From positions 62,001 through 126,000 of the forward strand of contig JAYKXP010000099.1 of NCBI GenBank assembly GCA_037176845.1: DNA of 64,000 nt, written 5' to 3'. Under the pieces are notes generated by a model that saw only the letters and a program-made list of their open reading frames with translations, did not search any database and had not been told where the DNA came from. The position numbers and the translations under genes were made by a program. This document shows positions 45,737 to 56,561 of the stretch, piece by piece; within the stretch, counting starts at the first letter, position 1; each line of letters opens with the position of its first letter. Source of the DNA: Paramarasmius palmivorus. Taxonomy: Eukaryota > Basidiomycota > Agaricomycetes > Agaricales > Marasmiaceae.

Positions 45737-47889
45737 TCAGTCAATATCCATCACATCTACCCAGGTCGAAGGCCTAATGAACGATCCATCCATGTCGAGG
45801 TCGTCAATTGCTTTGGTTATGTCGTCGATATCCATGAGCTCTGATTCTGCTTCTGTAGATACATTATAAGGGTAATAGACAAAGGTCAAGTAAGACGCGT
45901 ACCGTTGGCGAGTTCCATCTCTGCAAAACACGCCTCGTTGGGCTGACCAACAATTTCGCTTCTCGAGTAATAGCTGCCAGAATTGGCACTGTTCGGTGCC
46001 GGAATATGCGAGCCTTGTGAACGAAGCAGCTTCCGAACGGCGTCATAGACATCGTGCTCCCACCAAATATGCCTCACTTCTATCTCGACTTCGAACGAGG
46101 GAAGCCCCAGCGCGTGATGCATGTGTTCAGGTATCTCCTCCACTCCCAAAGGTTCGAATGACCAGAAATACTTTGTCCCTTTTATCCAAGCGTTCCACTG
46201 GGCCTTGTCATCGGAAGGGCGAGGGATTGGTCGAATGAACAGGTAAAACGGCCTGTTGCTCTGTGATAGCTCCGGCCTTTGACAGCCCTTTGACGTGAGT
46301 AGGAATTCTAGCCAAAAGCCGTCGAATATGGCTGTTGCAACGAGTAAGTAGGGGTGCTCTAGCATTAAGGGAGACGGACTCACCATAGTCTCGCCATTGG
46401 TCTTCTTCGATTTCGTGCAGTACAAAGGAGAGATTTGCCAGCAATAGCCATGATCCTGCGTAGCTCGAATTGTCCCGTGGTAAGGCACAACAAAGGTCAA
46501 ACGAACGCATAGCTGCGATGTTTGAAGGCGTTAACGTAAATCTGAATGCGTGTCTATGGATCAATTTCGACGAACGAAAGATGACTGTCATTGAGGCTCA
46601 CCGTACGCAGCCGCTCGGCATGTCGACTCTGCTTTCACGCATCGCCTCCAGGATCCCGATTCCGTCCAAGAGAACGTTATAACATCCTTCTCCGGCGGAT
46701 TGCTCCCGAAGAAGGACCTGCCGCGAGAATCTGTGGTAGATTGTGCCAGGTAAAGTGGTCAGCATCCACAGGATATCTTCATCGTCCACCCATTGTATGG
46801 CCACTCTTCTGCACTCGGCAAGCCCACGAAGCAGGTCAGGGATAGACAGAAATTTGATAAGATATTCGAGGACAACGCTGGAGTCGTATGTCTGAGGAGC
46901 GAGGAAATTTGAAGAATGATCGTCACAGGTGCTGTTCAAAGTGACCACAGCGTTATTGATGTGCCAGGAATCCTCCACATAGAGTCCTTTCCGTAACGCG
47001 CCGCTTGAGTCGACCCAGAGTTCACAGAGTGACTAACGTTGAGGTGTCAGTGTCGCGAACTGGGTACGAGGTGTTTTGGCGTACCACATTCTCCATGTTT
47101 TGGGCTATCCCACACTGCAAAAAAACAGATTGATGAACCCATTGTGCTTATGAGAATGGAGGTACGTGCGCACCTGATAGCTGAAGTAGGTATATAATAC
47201 CGACGAGAACCCATTCCGTTCCCAGATATGGGATACTGGTACGAGCTCTGATTGAAGTTCAGCGCTGGGATGACGAGTGTTGATGAAGTGTCTCACCATC
47301 GTAGAAGACGAGTGCTTGTAGACCTGGGTGGTCGTTGTAACCAAAGAGCTGGACCGATTCGATGTTCCTGCAGCCATTCAGATGAATTCCGACCGATACA
47401 CCTTAGCAACATACTTCACAGAAGAGAATCGTTGAAAGTCTTTCAGAAAGGCCTGAGGAGTGGGCATCAATATAGTGTATACTACAGGGACAATGTTACA
47501 GACCTTGGGAGCATTCGGGCCGCTGTAGCCAATGTGAAGGAAATCCGAGCCATCGATGCGGGCGATGTTGAGTGTGCATTTAACATTCTTCTCTTTACGC
47601 CATCTTCTCGCTTTCTGGTCGTATCCACTGGCATTCATAGTACCAAACGTTTTCCTGATGTAGACCTTGCCAGTCGGAACTCGCATATACTAATATTGTC
47701 GGGCGGTAAAAGCGGAGAATAGTAAAAACAATAAGGTTTACAGACCTCGTCCCATATCGATAGACCCCGCTTTCCTTGGTTCACATACTGCACGACATTT
47801 CCGTGATAGACGTTGTGTTGAGCACCAGCGACATTGTTGAATTGAGATTGTTCAATAACCAAATTCGAAGATCCCTGGAAGAAAGACAT
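45737..47889 (-). CDS. Kinase-like protein E, inverted paralogue of D
   Basis: The start at 47889 encodes MSFFQGSSNLVIEQSQFNNV and then AGAQHNVYHGNVVQ, the diverged form of the family's N-terminal motif. Internal landmarks match D: TGKVYIRKTFG (about 47670), ARIDGSDFLHIGYSG, SRQVLL-type and TLPGTIYHRFSRQVLLREQS (about 46750), NRPFYLFIRPIPRPSDDKAQ (about 46240), WNAWIKGTKYFWSFEPLGVE and VRHIWWEHDVYDAVRKLLRS (about 46060). An intron of GTACGC..ACAG (about 45899-45857) leads to the acidic tail ESELMDIDDITKAIDDLDMD and VDVMDID, stopping at 45737. It ends 72 bp from the end of gene D, forming a tail-to-tail pair. Intron sites are estimated from agreement with D and F. Confidence 0.7.
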
Positions 47890-50383
47890 TGTGTATAGTG
47901 CGGAGAGATGACCGTTGGTGTCTGCAATGTGCACATGTTCGCCATGAGGACGGGAGAAGACTTGAAGAACACGGTCATTGAACGGGCGTTGAGCATTGAA
48001 TATTGTTGTAAAAGTGAATAGGAGCTTCGATACAATGTAGGTTCAAGTTGTCGCATCCGAACGTTTCCTTTGGTTTCAAATGCCTGGATAGATTTTTTTC
48101 AGGAAAATAAGATGTGAATCTACAAATGCTTACCTCTTGGGGCATAGGTCCCTCCGACTAATTATCACTTCCCATTTCATTCGAGTTTGGGGGAGTTTGG
48201 GTAGCTGATGGACGGACTGAATGATCAGCGACCACGAAACTGGATATGCGATGATGGTTCAAGAACAAGGTGACGCGTTGACGCGTTTTGGTCTCGGAAT
48301 CGGATGCACTCCTCCAAGATCACACCGTTCGTCTTCTACCGAATTCAACTCCCTTAGACGGACAGAGAGCTAAGCATACTTATAGCCAGGATGTGGACAC
48401 ATGGTACATTCGATGTGGTGCGTCTCTTTTCTGCTCGAATTCTACACTACATCCATTCAGTTACGGTCCCGATTTTGGCAGCATGTAAAGACCCCTCGAC
48501 TCGATCTTGCAATTGGAAGAAACCTGTTCCCGGCCCCATATATGGTTCTCGTTACAAGGAAGGCGGCTCGCTACCGCACATCACCTCGCACTTCAGAGCT
48601 TCAGAATCATGGAGCATTCCCTAATCAGTCCGTCGAAAACTTCCTTCCCCTGTCCTCCCCTCCTTTCGTCATCTGTTTGGGAATTTCGCGCTAGTCCAGC
48701 TTCGCTTGCATTAGCCCATATTTCCTAAAAGAACCTGTTTCCGGCTCCCTATGGCCTCTGCGCCCTCGAGACTCGTGTTGCTGAACTGGAAGATTAAAAT
48801 CCATCAACAAAAAATTCACGTAGTCACGCGTCTCCCTTCATTATTGCTCTGTATTGCTCTCTCCCTCCTCTCTCTACCCCCTGTCGCTTCACACACTTTC
48901 GATAACATGCCACCCAGTCGCGCAGCTCGTTTCCCAAACGCCTGGATCCTGTTCAGATCACATGAAAACATATTAGGCCGGCGTTGGTGGATTTAACCCC
49001 AAGCACCAAACACCCCGAGATATGGAGAAATCTGGATGAAGAAGAGTGTATATTTTGGGAGCGAGAAGCCGACGCTGCGCTGCTGGCACATACGGTGGCA
49101 CCATATACACAGGCTGCCTGAGGAGAAGGCTGAGCAAGAGCGTCGCAGGAGAGAACAAGAAAGGACAGCAGGCACATCCCTATGCCAGATCTTGCCCTTC
49201 TCCGGGATCCGGCTCAACATCGACATCCCCTTCGTCTTCTTATCCGACTTCTCCATTTGCGGAAGCTTATGCTACGATGTCGGGAATACCCAACTCTGGG
49301 CTCCATTTCTCAAGCAATAGAAATGCTTCTGTGGGATGTTGACAACCCCCAAGCCACCGGAAACACCATGTTACTCAACATCCCTCATCCCCAGCATCCT
49401 CAGAGCTACCTCCTTCCGGCCCCGTTGGGTAAATCCTGGTGCATCGCAGCTGCAATCAGACAACGCTGTGCTGATCTCCGTCATTCACCAACTCTATCCA
49501 TTTCCTGGGGGAATCAACCGGAACATCGCAATGTCAATTCCCTAATGCGAGGCTGCTCCTCAGTCATCTGTTTCTTAGTGCAAGGTGCGTTCATTATTTC
49601 TGTTGCTCTCTTTATCACTCATGCGTAGCACTGCAGCAAAACTTTTCACCCGACATTTTGCGGACGCCCTCGCCACAGGACGTGAATCTCAAGAAGGACG
49701 TCTCGGGAAGTGACCTTGTGTATGAATCCTAAGGTCATTGCGGGATCTCAACACACAGGTCATGGTACTTCTGTATTGACCGCAGGGCAGTCAACCAACA
49801 GCACGAGTGCTGGCAGTGGTACGATGAGTCCCTTCGTTGACGGTGGTCTCTACCCCAAGCAGGTGCTGGGCCTTCACGCTATCAAGAAGTAAAACACGCG
49901 TACGCCACCGGACCGAGCAAGCCCATGCCTATATGGATTCTACCGTGGTTGTCAGCGACTAACCCGACTCGTTTGATGGCTTGTACTTCATTTGGGAAGG
50001 TACCGATAAGGCTTAAAATTTCTGCACCAGTACCATATTCTGGCAAGTTAGCACCCGGTATGCCAACCACAAGTCGAACCGGTCATTATGATCATACCTG
50101 CTTTGCTTTTTCCCTATACCCTGGTACTCATAACCTTATCACCTCTGCAATACTCTTTTCGTGTTTACGATCTGCTTTGTCAATGATTATCTTCTAGACC
50201 ACCTTTCTTGTATCTTCGCCTGTGCAACGCCTTATATTTGACCCACTCGATCCTTTGTTAGGTTCTTTCCCGGGCTTGGATTTCTTTAACTAAACGCTAT
50301 TCGACATAGTCACCACTGTCAATACTGTACATATGTTACGCTCGAAGATGTTAAATAAGAATCAAGAAGGATGTAACTTCCCT
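47890..50383. other. Region with decayed F-box-like fragment
   Basis: No intact gene is supported. Positions about 48600-48715 are clearly similar to 54905-55040 (for example GAATTTCGCGCTAGTCCAGC versus GAAATTTCGCGCTAGTCCAG), so this is a stray piece of the F-box/LRR sequence found there. Around 48990-49330 a Ser/Thr/Pro-rich open frame contains SGSTSTSPSSSYPTSPFAEA, and further short frames follow to about 50200. Their coding status is unknown. 50200-50383 is probably 3' untranslated sequence of the DUF2235 gene. Confidence 0.45.
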
Positions 50384-52739
50384 TCAAGGAAAGTCAATAT
50401 CAGCCACCCATTCTACCTTGTTGCGCTTCACCCATTCATCAATTTGACTCGCACGCTTATCAACATCGCCCGGTTCCGCTTTAGGCCAGCTACGAGCTGA
50501 ATGCCCATCCTTCGTCTGAGTCAACCTAGCTCTTGGTCTATATCCCTCCTCCTCGATCATCCTTGTCCGTACGCTCTTGTGTACCTTGACTGTACTTTCC
50601 TGCTCTGTTTCCCCCGAAAGGGGGAAAGGTATAATTCGTCCTGTCCCAAGATTGAGGCCCAAGCGCCTCCACGGTCTGCGCATCTTGTCTTCTTTTGGAT
50701 AGATCCTCATCCAAGGAGTGATCTCGAGTAACCACCAAAATCGATTATTGCGAAGTCGATCATACATTGGAGAAACGGCATCTTTGCGGGCTTTTTCTAT
50801 CCTTTCTATGGATGATGACATTGTATCCCTATGGTTCTGTGTGCTGTAATCGTTCCGTTTCGTTTCGATGACTTGGGCCGCCGCTTCGGGCGATCGCGAA
50901 GAGGAATTATCTGTGTTCCGTTTGTTGCCCTGGCTACGTTCTTCTCCGCCATCTTTGTTGTTACTCTCGTCCCACTCTTTAACCGGAATCGAATCTGGAT
51001 CAATCCCAATACTGCGCAGTTCGTTGGCGCTGAACATGATCCCTGTCTCGGCCTCGAAGCATTCGCGGACCATCCACCGTAGTGGTATCTGAGCGAGATT
51101 GACTGTTTCTGTGTCTTTAACTGAGCCGCCACCGACATCTACAGAGCATGGGTCATGCAGCGCATATGCTTTCGACTTCAATGTCACTTACCACAATGAG
51201 CTCCTGCGAACCACACCTAAAAAGAATTGAGTTACAGTAAACTTGTAGCCTTCACGCCGCAGTCATGTGCGTACCTCCTTCACATCCGGTGTACTAACAA
51301 CATTCTCTTCGTCGAACGCCTGTTCGTACTGTCGACGCTGCTGGTTTCGATCTTTATGTTTGGATATCGGGGAAAGATGACGCCATAGTTTGCGTGGTAG
51401 TTCGCAATACCCAGTGCTTGTATGTTCCGGTTGCCGCGAAAAATTCCACAGACGAGCTTTGAACTTCACGCGACGCTCATCTAGCGACACCGCATGTCGA
51501 AACTTTCGGATGTTTGCATTTGTGTCGGTGAATGGTAATCGACGAGGAATTATGCCGACAGATTCGACAGTGTCCCTGTAGATCCGTTTCACCAAGACAA
51601 TATCGATACACATCATCAATACGACATACCACACTCCTATGAATTCGATCTGCGCACGCACAGAAAACACATTCCTGAACTTTTCGGACTGTTTGAAGCC
51701 GGTTGAATCCGAGCGAGAATACATCTCCCAAGCGAACGGTACTTGTTGAACGTTGCATGCTGGGATAATTCCAACCTGCATGAATGACGGTTAGGGAGGT
51801 ATAGCTTCGTGGCGCATGACTTGTAGTGCTGAACCTTGTATATCATGCCAGCCAAGCTAAGTATAAGGTTTTGAGTGAGTGGAAACACCTGTGCCTTGCA
51901 TGAAAACTAACCATCGCGCAGTATAAGCTCCTCGTGAAAAACCAAATATGCAGATCTTGTCTCCTTCGATATCTGTGGACATTATCCCATAAGTCATCGC
52001 CGCTACCAAACACTGGCAGTCAAGTTGTTCCTACAATTCTGCATGAGAAACTCGTATCCACCTGCGAGCAAGCTCACTGGCTCAGAGTATGTCGTGTCGA
52101 TAATAACGGTTGATCCTACCTAGGACATGAGAATGTAGGTTCCATGCAATAGCTTGATCCAGAAGCTGCAAGCGCCAGGTTCGAACTGATGAGACAAACA
52201 GGGAAAGTATGTCTTAGGCCTCAATACATACCTTGGATGTTTCCCGGGATAAACGAGAAGTGAGATGGGCAGCAGTGTAAGTGCCAATTCCTGCCTGCTA
52301 ATTGATCAATCGTGTGTTCGATTGGTCAAGGCTAATGCAGTGCTTACCTGGTAATAGACCATCTGCTTGTTGCGGTCACCTTTCTTTAGAAGACCAAAGA
52401 ACTTGACAACGTTGGAGTTCTACAAATTCTTTTCAGTCACATTTGAACGCTTGAGTTCGGGGCCACCAACATCTTCGTCAAATCTAGTCGGGGTGATCAG
52501 CACATCGTGTTCTTTTAAGATGCAGGTACTGCTTACTGGTCACCCGTTCCATCGAAACATAGGACTAGTGTTCGAGCTGTGTGACCATTCGATAGTACCC
52601 TTTCATCTTTAACGGGGGGCGGTTTGCTGTCATTGCTGGTTGTTGGAGGGGTAGAGATGCCAGTACTCGAATCTAATAAGGTAGTCTTCTCCGTGGCTTT
52701 AGACCGAGAGCGAAGAGTGTTCAAGAATGGAAGGCACAT
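50384..52739 (-). CDS. DUF2235 (Tle1-like) alpha/beta hydrolase
   Basis: This belongs to the DUF2235 family, whose bacterial members include the Tle1 phospholipases; in fungi the substrate is unknown. The N-terminal part has TLVLCFDGTGDQFDED, formed across an intron (about 52537-52485), and SNVVKFFGLLKKGDRNKQMV with YYQAGIGTYT. Further motifs are DQAIAWNLHSHVLGGYEFLM, the nucleophile elbow IFGFSRGAYTAR (about 51930, G-x-S-x-G), FIGVWDTVESVG with a likely catalytic Asp, and VWFAGAHCDVGGG with the catalytic His region (about 51200-51150). The C-terminal third is charged and disordered, then FWWLLEITPWMRIYP, and ends at VEWVADIDFP. About eight short introns. Met at 52739 is preferred to 52802 because the latter adds a poorly conserved stretch. 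Confidence 0.88.
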
Positions 52740-53980
52740 GTTACTAGTGCTCTGAAGGAACAAGACGTCTTTTCGCCTGGAAAATTTATAGACGACAACC
52801 ACGCCAGTTCAGCGTGTAGAAGGACCGTAAACTTCCAATCTCGGGCGACTCACAGGGGCTGTCGATGTTAAAATTAGAAGAGAAAGAGGCGCTCAGAGAA
52901 GCTACGAGTTACATACCTGCTGGCATCCATGAGGGCTTGAGATCCAAGTGACCGTAATTAGTGCCCTTGGTTAAACGCCAGAGCACAAGACCTAGCCATT
53001 CCTTATAGCCCCAATGCCGATTATTTCCAAGGATAGTTGTTGAGAAACAACTATATCTCAATTCTGTAAGATGCCCCAAAAGTCTCCCACACCCGGACCA
53101 CGGACTACGGTGGAAACGCCACAAGATTGATCAGATTTGGGTTATGAACTCCCCAAAAACAATCCGCGAATCCATGAAACGCTGATAGCGCATGTTTTGT
53201 GACACTTCTTTGACAGGCAACGAATGAATCCTTGACGAGCTGGCCTCACATGTGAAGCTCCTGTGTAGATAGAGGTCCAAACATGCGGTTTCCGGCAAAT
53301 CAATGGACATATTTCCAGGTGGGTTAAATGATGTCGATATTAGAGACCAGAAATTCCAAACAAGCGATACTGAGCCCGGGCGAACGCTCAGAGAGTGTAT
53401 GGAGCAGAGGAGAAGATTACGCGGTGCACTGCCACAACTTTGGGAGTTTTTCGAGCTGTTCAAGTTGTCTCGAAATCCACGAGCTCCACATTGGCTCCAC
53501 ACAACACTCGCTCGCGATCGAAAGTCGAGTACGTATATACAGTAAGTAGAGAAACTCTTCGGTACTTACTTTGCCTATTTTCCACTGGTACGAGTTACTC
53601 ATGGTTGATAGCCCTCTTTTTTTTTTCTAGCTTTGACGGCGCAATCTTCTCACCTGAAAGCTTACCAACCGCTCCATGAAAGGAAACACCATCACCTCGT
53701 ATAACGGCGAAGAACTTTTCGATACCTCAGCGAAGCTCGGAAGGATAACAGGGAAGTGTCAAGTGGAAGGGATGAGGTTTCTTGCTGCGATTAGAACGCT
53801 GGTGAAGTCGGTTGAGGAGTACGTGCCATTGTTATCGTCAAATAATGGGGTACCGCTAGCGATCCTATCGAACAGATGGCGTGTGGACGTGGTGGTTTCG
53901 TCTCCCAAGCTCTGGTCTTCCTTTCCAATTGACATTCCTCATTACTGAGGAGATGAATATTTTTTTTCTTCGTCACCTCG
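52740..53980. other. Intergenic region with F-box-like remnants
   Basis: Upstream region of the DUF2235 gene, followed from about 53290 by plus-strand open pieces such as LPQLWEFFELFKLSRNPRAP (53430-53490). These resemble the early LRR part of agaricomycete F-box proteins but cannot be joined into an intact frame. Confidence 0.4.
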
Positions 53981-53989
53981 CTGCTACAC

Positions 53990-54865
53990 ATCACCTCGCT
54001 AGCCTCTACAAGGAGCGCTCTTCCCCGCTCCTATTTTCCTCATCGCGGAGAGAAATCAGCCCGTCGAATAATTCTTTCTTCCATCACGTCTTTGGAAACT
54101 CTTTGCGCTCTTCCCGTCTCACTGTGGAAATGGAATGTTTTCGCATTCAGACCAATGGTGGTGCATATGCCGCTAGATATGCTCACACGCCAGCACTCTC
54201 AAGTACAGACTTCTCGTTCAAGTCTTTCAACGACCTGACGCTACCTTGGACACAGCTTCAGGTACTCGCCCTTCGAATTTCTGAATATTGGATTGGGATG
54301 TAATGTCGAAGTCGTGTCGAAGTAGATGAAGCACTGGTACTACGCAATATCTTTTCACCATCCATCTTGCTCAACGATCCGGACGACGGTTACCAGCACC
54401 TCCCCTCCCAGTATCCCTGCCGCCTTGTCTGTCATCGATGACATCGTCATGAAACGTAACCTAGTCGTCACCTACAACGTCTTATTGTTGACCACAGTTG
54501 TTTTTCGAGTCCGATCAACTTTCTTCCCTAGTTGCCGGACCTGAAGCTGATTGTGTACAAGGACGGGCTGGATATCGATGCTCTGTCCCATGCCATTATA
54601 CCGCAATGGCAGCCTGCGGCAAATATTGGTGTGAAGTGTCTACAGTCGGTGGAAATCATGGAAGGGGATACCAACGATCCGGGCTTAGAGTATTTGTGTC
54701 GGCTGGAGAGCTTGTATATTAGTGTATCTTGAAATCTTTGACTAACCAAGTTCTACTGGGCAGAAAGTAAACGAAACTCCATTCGATTCGCGAATTGTCA
54801 ATTGAAAGGGTCAGGTGATGCCATTCACGCAATCACTGACCCTAACCCGGACGTCTTTCCTCCTC
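53990..54865 (+). pseudogene. Decayed F-box/LRR protein, tandem unit 1
   Basis: Fragments in plus-strand frames resemble the LRR half of agaricomycete F-box proteins. FKSFNDLTLPWTQLQVLALR (54220-54290) fits the family's 'LPW-x-QL-x-x-L-x-L' repeat. The last stretch LPDLKLIVYKDGLDIDALSH continuing to DPGLEYLCRLESLYISVS (54532-54732) fits the usual C-terminus. The pieces lie in different frames with stops between, and no F-box is left, so I call it a pseudogene. It is duplicated at 54895-55885. Confidence 0.5.
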
Positions 54866-54894
54866 CACGAATCAGAAGACGACTCGCTTTAAAG

Positions 54895-55885
54895 CTTCAA
54901 AGCTTCATGGAGCACTCTTCCCCATTCCCATTGTCCCTCACCGTGGAGTGGAATCAGTCCGTTGAAAACTTACCTTCCCCTGTCCTTCCCTCCTTCCGTC
55001 ATCTCTTTGGAAATTTCGCGCTAGTCCAGCTTCGCTATGAAAATGGAACTGCTTTTTTTCGAGCATTCAGCAAGTAGAACACAGGGAGCAATGCAATGCT
55101 ATAGCAGCTTCGCACTCAGACCAATGATGATGTCCTGGTTCTATTCGCAATTGTGCCAGCACTCTCAGCTGCAGACTTCTCGTTGGAGTCTTTCAGCGAC
55201 TTGATACCACCTTGGACACAGCTTCGGGCACTCACCCCTCGAATTTCTGACTGCGAAAATGCTATTCCTATCTCGAAGTAACGCGGTGATCTTGAAGAGC
55301 CCAGATTCCGCTCAGATTATTGGCTGTCGGATGGGAGTATCGAAATAGATGAAACCCTGGTACTTAATTTCTATCTTGCTCAGCGATCCGGATGACGCTG
55401 ACGGGCTCTTTCTCTTCCAGTACTTGACTCTGCCTTGTCTGTCATCCCTCGAAATCAATGATCTACAAATTCTTACTGCAATCCCAAACTGTTCACTCGA
55501 AGCGAGATGATACACACGCAGAGTTTCCTCCATCGGTCACAATGCAATATAACGCCCAAGAAGCCTGGACGATGATCAGGCCATGGCATTCCTCCATGTT
55601 CTCCTGATGCTCAAATCCCTACATATTCTTGAGGATCGAAGATGGCTTATGAAACGTAATCACCCCACTCTTACTGTAACGTAGGGGAAGGGGTTACCAA
55701 CGATCCGGGCTTGGATGATTTGTATCGGCTGGGAAGCTTGAGAGCTACCGGCTTTAATATTAGTGCATCTTGACGTTTTTGACTACTCACTAAGTTCTGG
55801 GCAGAAAGTGAACGACCATTCAAATGATCTGGTCAGGTGATGCCTTTCACGCAATCACGACCTAACTTGACCCTAACCCTGACAG
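54895..55885 (+). pseudogene. Decayed F-box/LRR protein, tandem unit 2
   Basis: This repeats unit 1 in the same orientation with divergence. Matching anchors are CAGCACTCTCAGCTGCAGAC (about 55154, versus 54191), CTTGGACACAGCTTCGGGCA (about 55212, versus 54245), CCAACGATCCGGGCTTGGAT (about 55697, versus 54673) and TCAGGTGATGCCTTTCACGC (about 55833, versus 54811). The protein trace is more broken than in unit 1. The only longer frame, 54802-55077, covers FMEHSSPFPLSLTVEWNQSV to VQLRYENGTAFFRAFSK. Confidence 0.5.
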
Positions 55886-56561
55886 TTCCTCCTTCGCGCT
55901 ATCTAAAGCCTCAACCACGCCCAGCGCTCAGTCCTCAGTAGCGAGCTCGGTACTGGTTGGGACCACATGCTGCAGAAATCTATATAAGTCCTAGGAACAA
56001 ACGTCAAATCCTCTCATCTTAAGCCATCATACTGTTTGCTTGAAGAGCCAAGGCCTGCCAGTGCACCAGCAGTTCAGAAATTCTCGTTCGCAACTGCGGA
56101 GCCGCTCAACAATGTTTAGCGCTCACTCTTTTTGGTAAGTCAGTCTGCGTCTTACTACCACCAGATTTTACTGAATTCAGATAACGTAGAGATACCTTTT
56201 CAGCGGGGCGATGACGCATTACTATACTGCAATCAGGCCTGCGCTCGTGGGCCATCTCACTCCGTAAATGGAAAATATACCGCTCGGAAGAATGACGGAG
56301 AGAAACAAGATATTTCAACCAATAATTCGGTTTGCTGGTGATATTCTGTTTTTCAACTGAGAGAATTTCCTTATTAGGCAGTTTCACTTAGAAGATTCCT
56401 GGTATATCGCACCTCTTTTCAGCTATTGACTGATATACGCCATATCCGCACCCAATTCCTCCGAGCGGAATATTTTCCATTTACAGTGTGTCTTCTGCCG
56501 CACTATTAAAGGTCAGCTAAAAATAATCTCACGCGCACTCCTCTCCCTCGCATACCCAATC
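55886..56561. other. Upstream region of gene F
   Basis: No gene is supported. Open frames at 56106-56387 overlap on both strands without a domain. The stretch just before 56562 is pyrimidine-rich. Confidence 0.45.
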
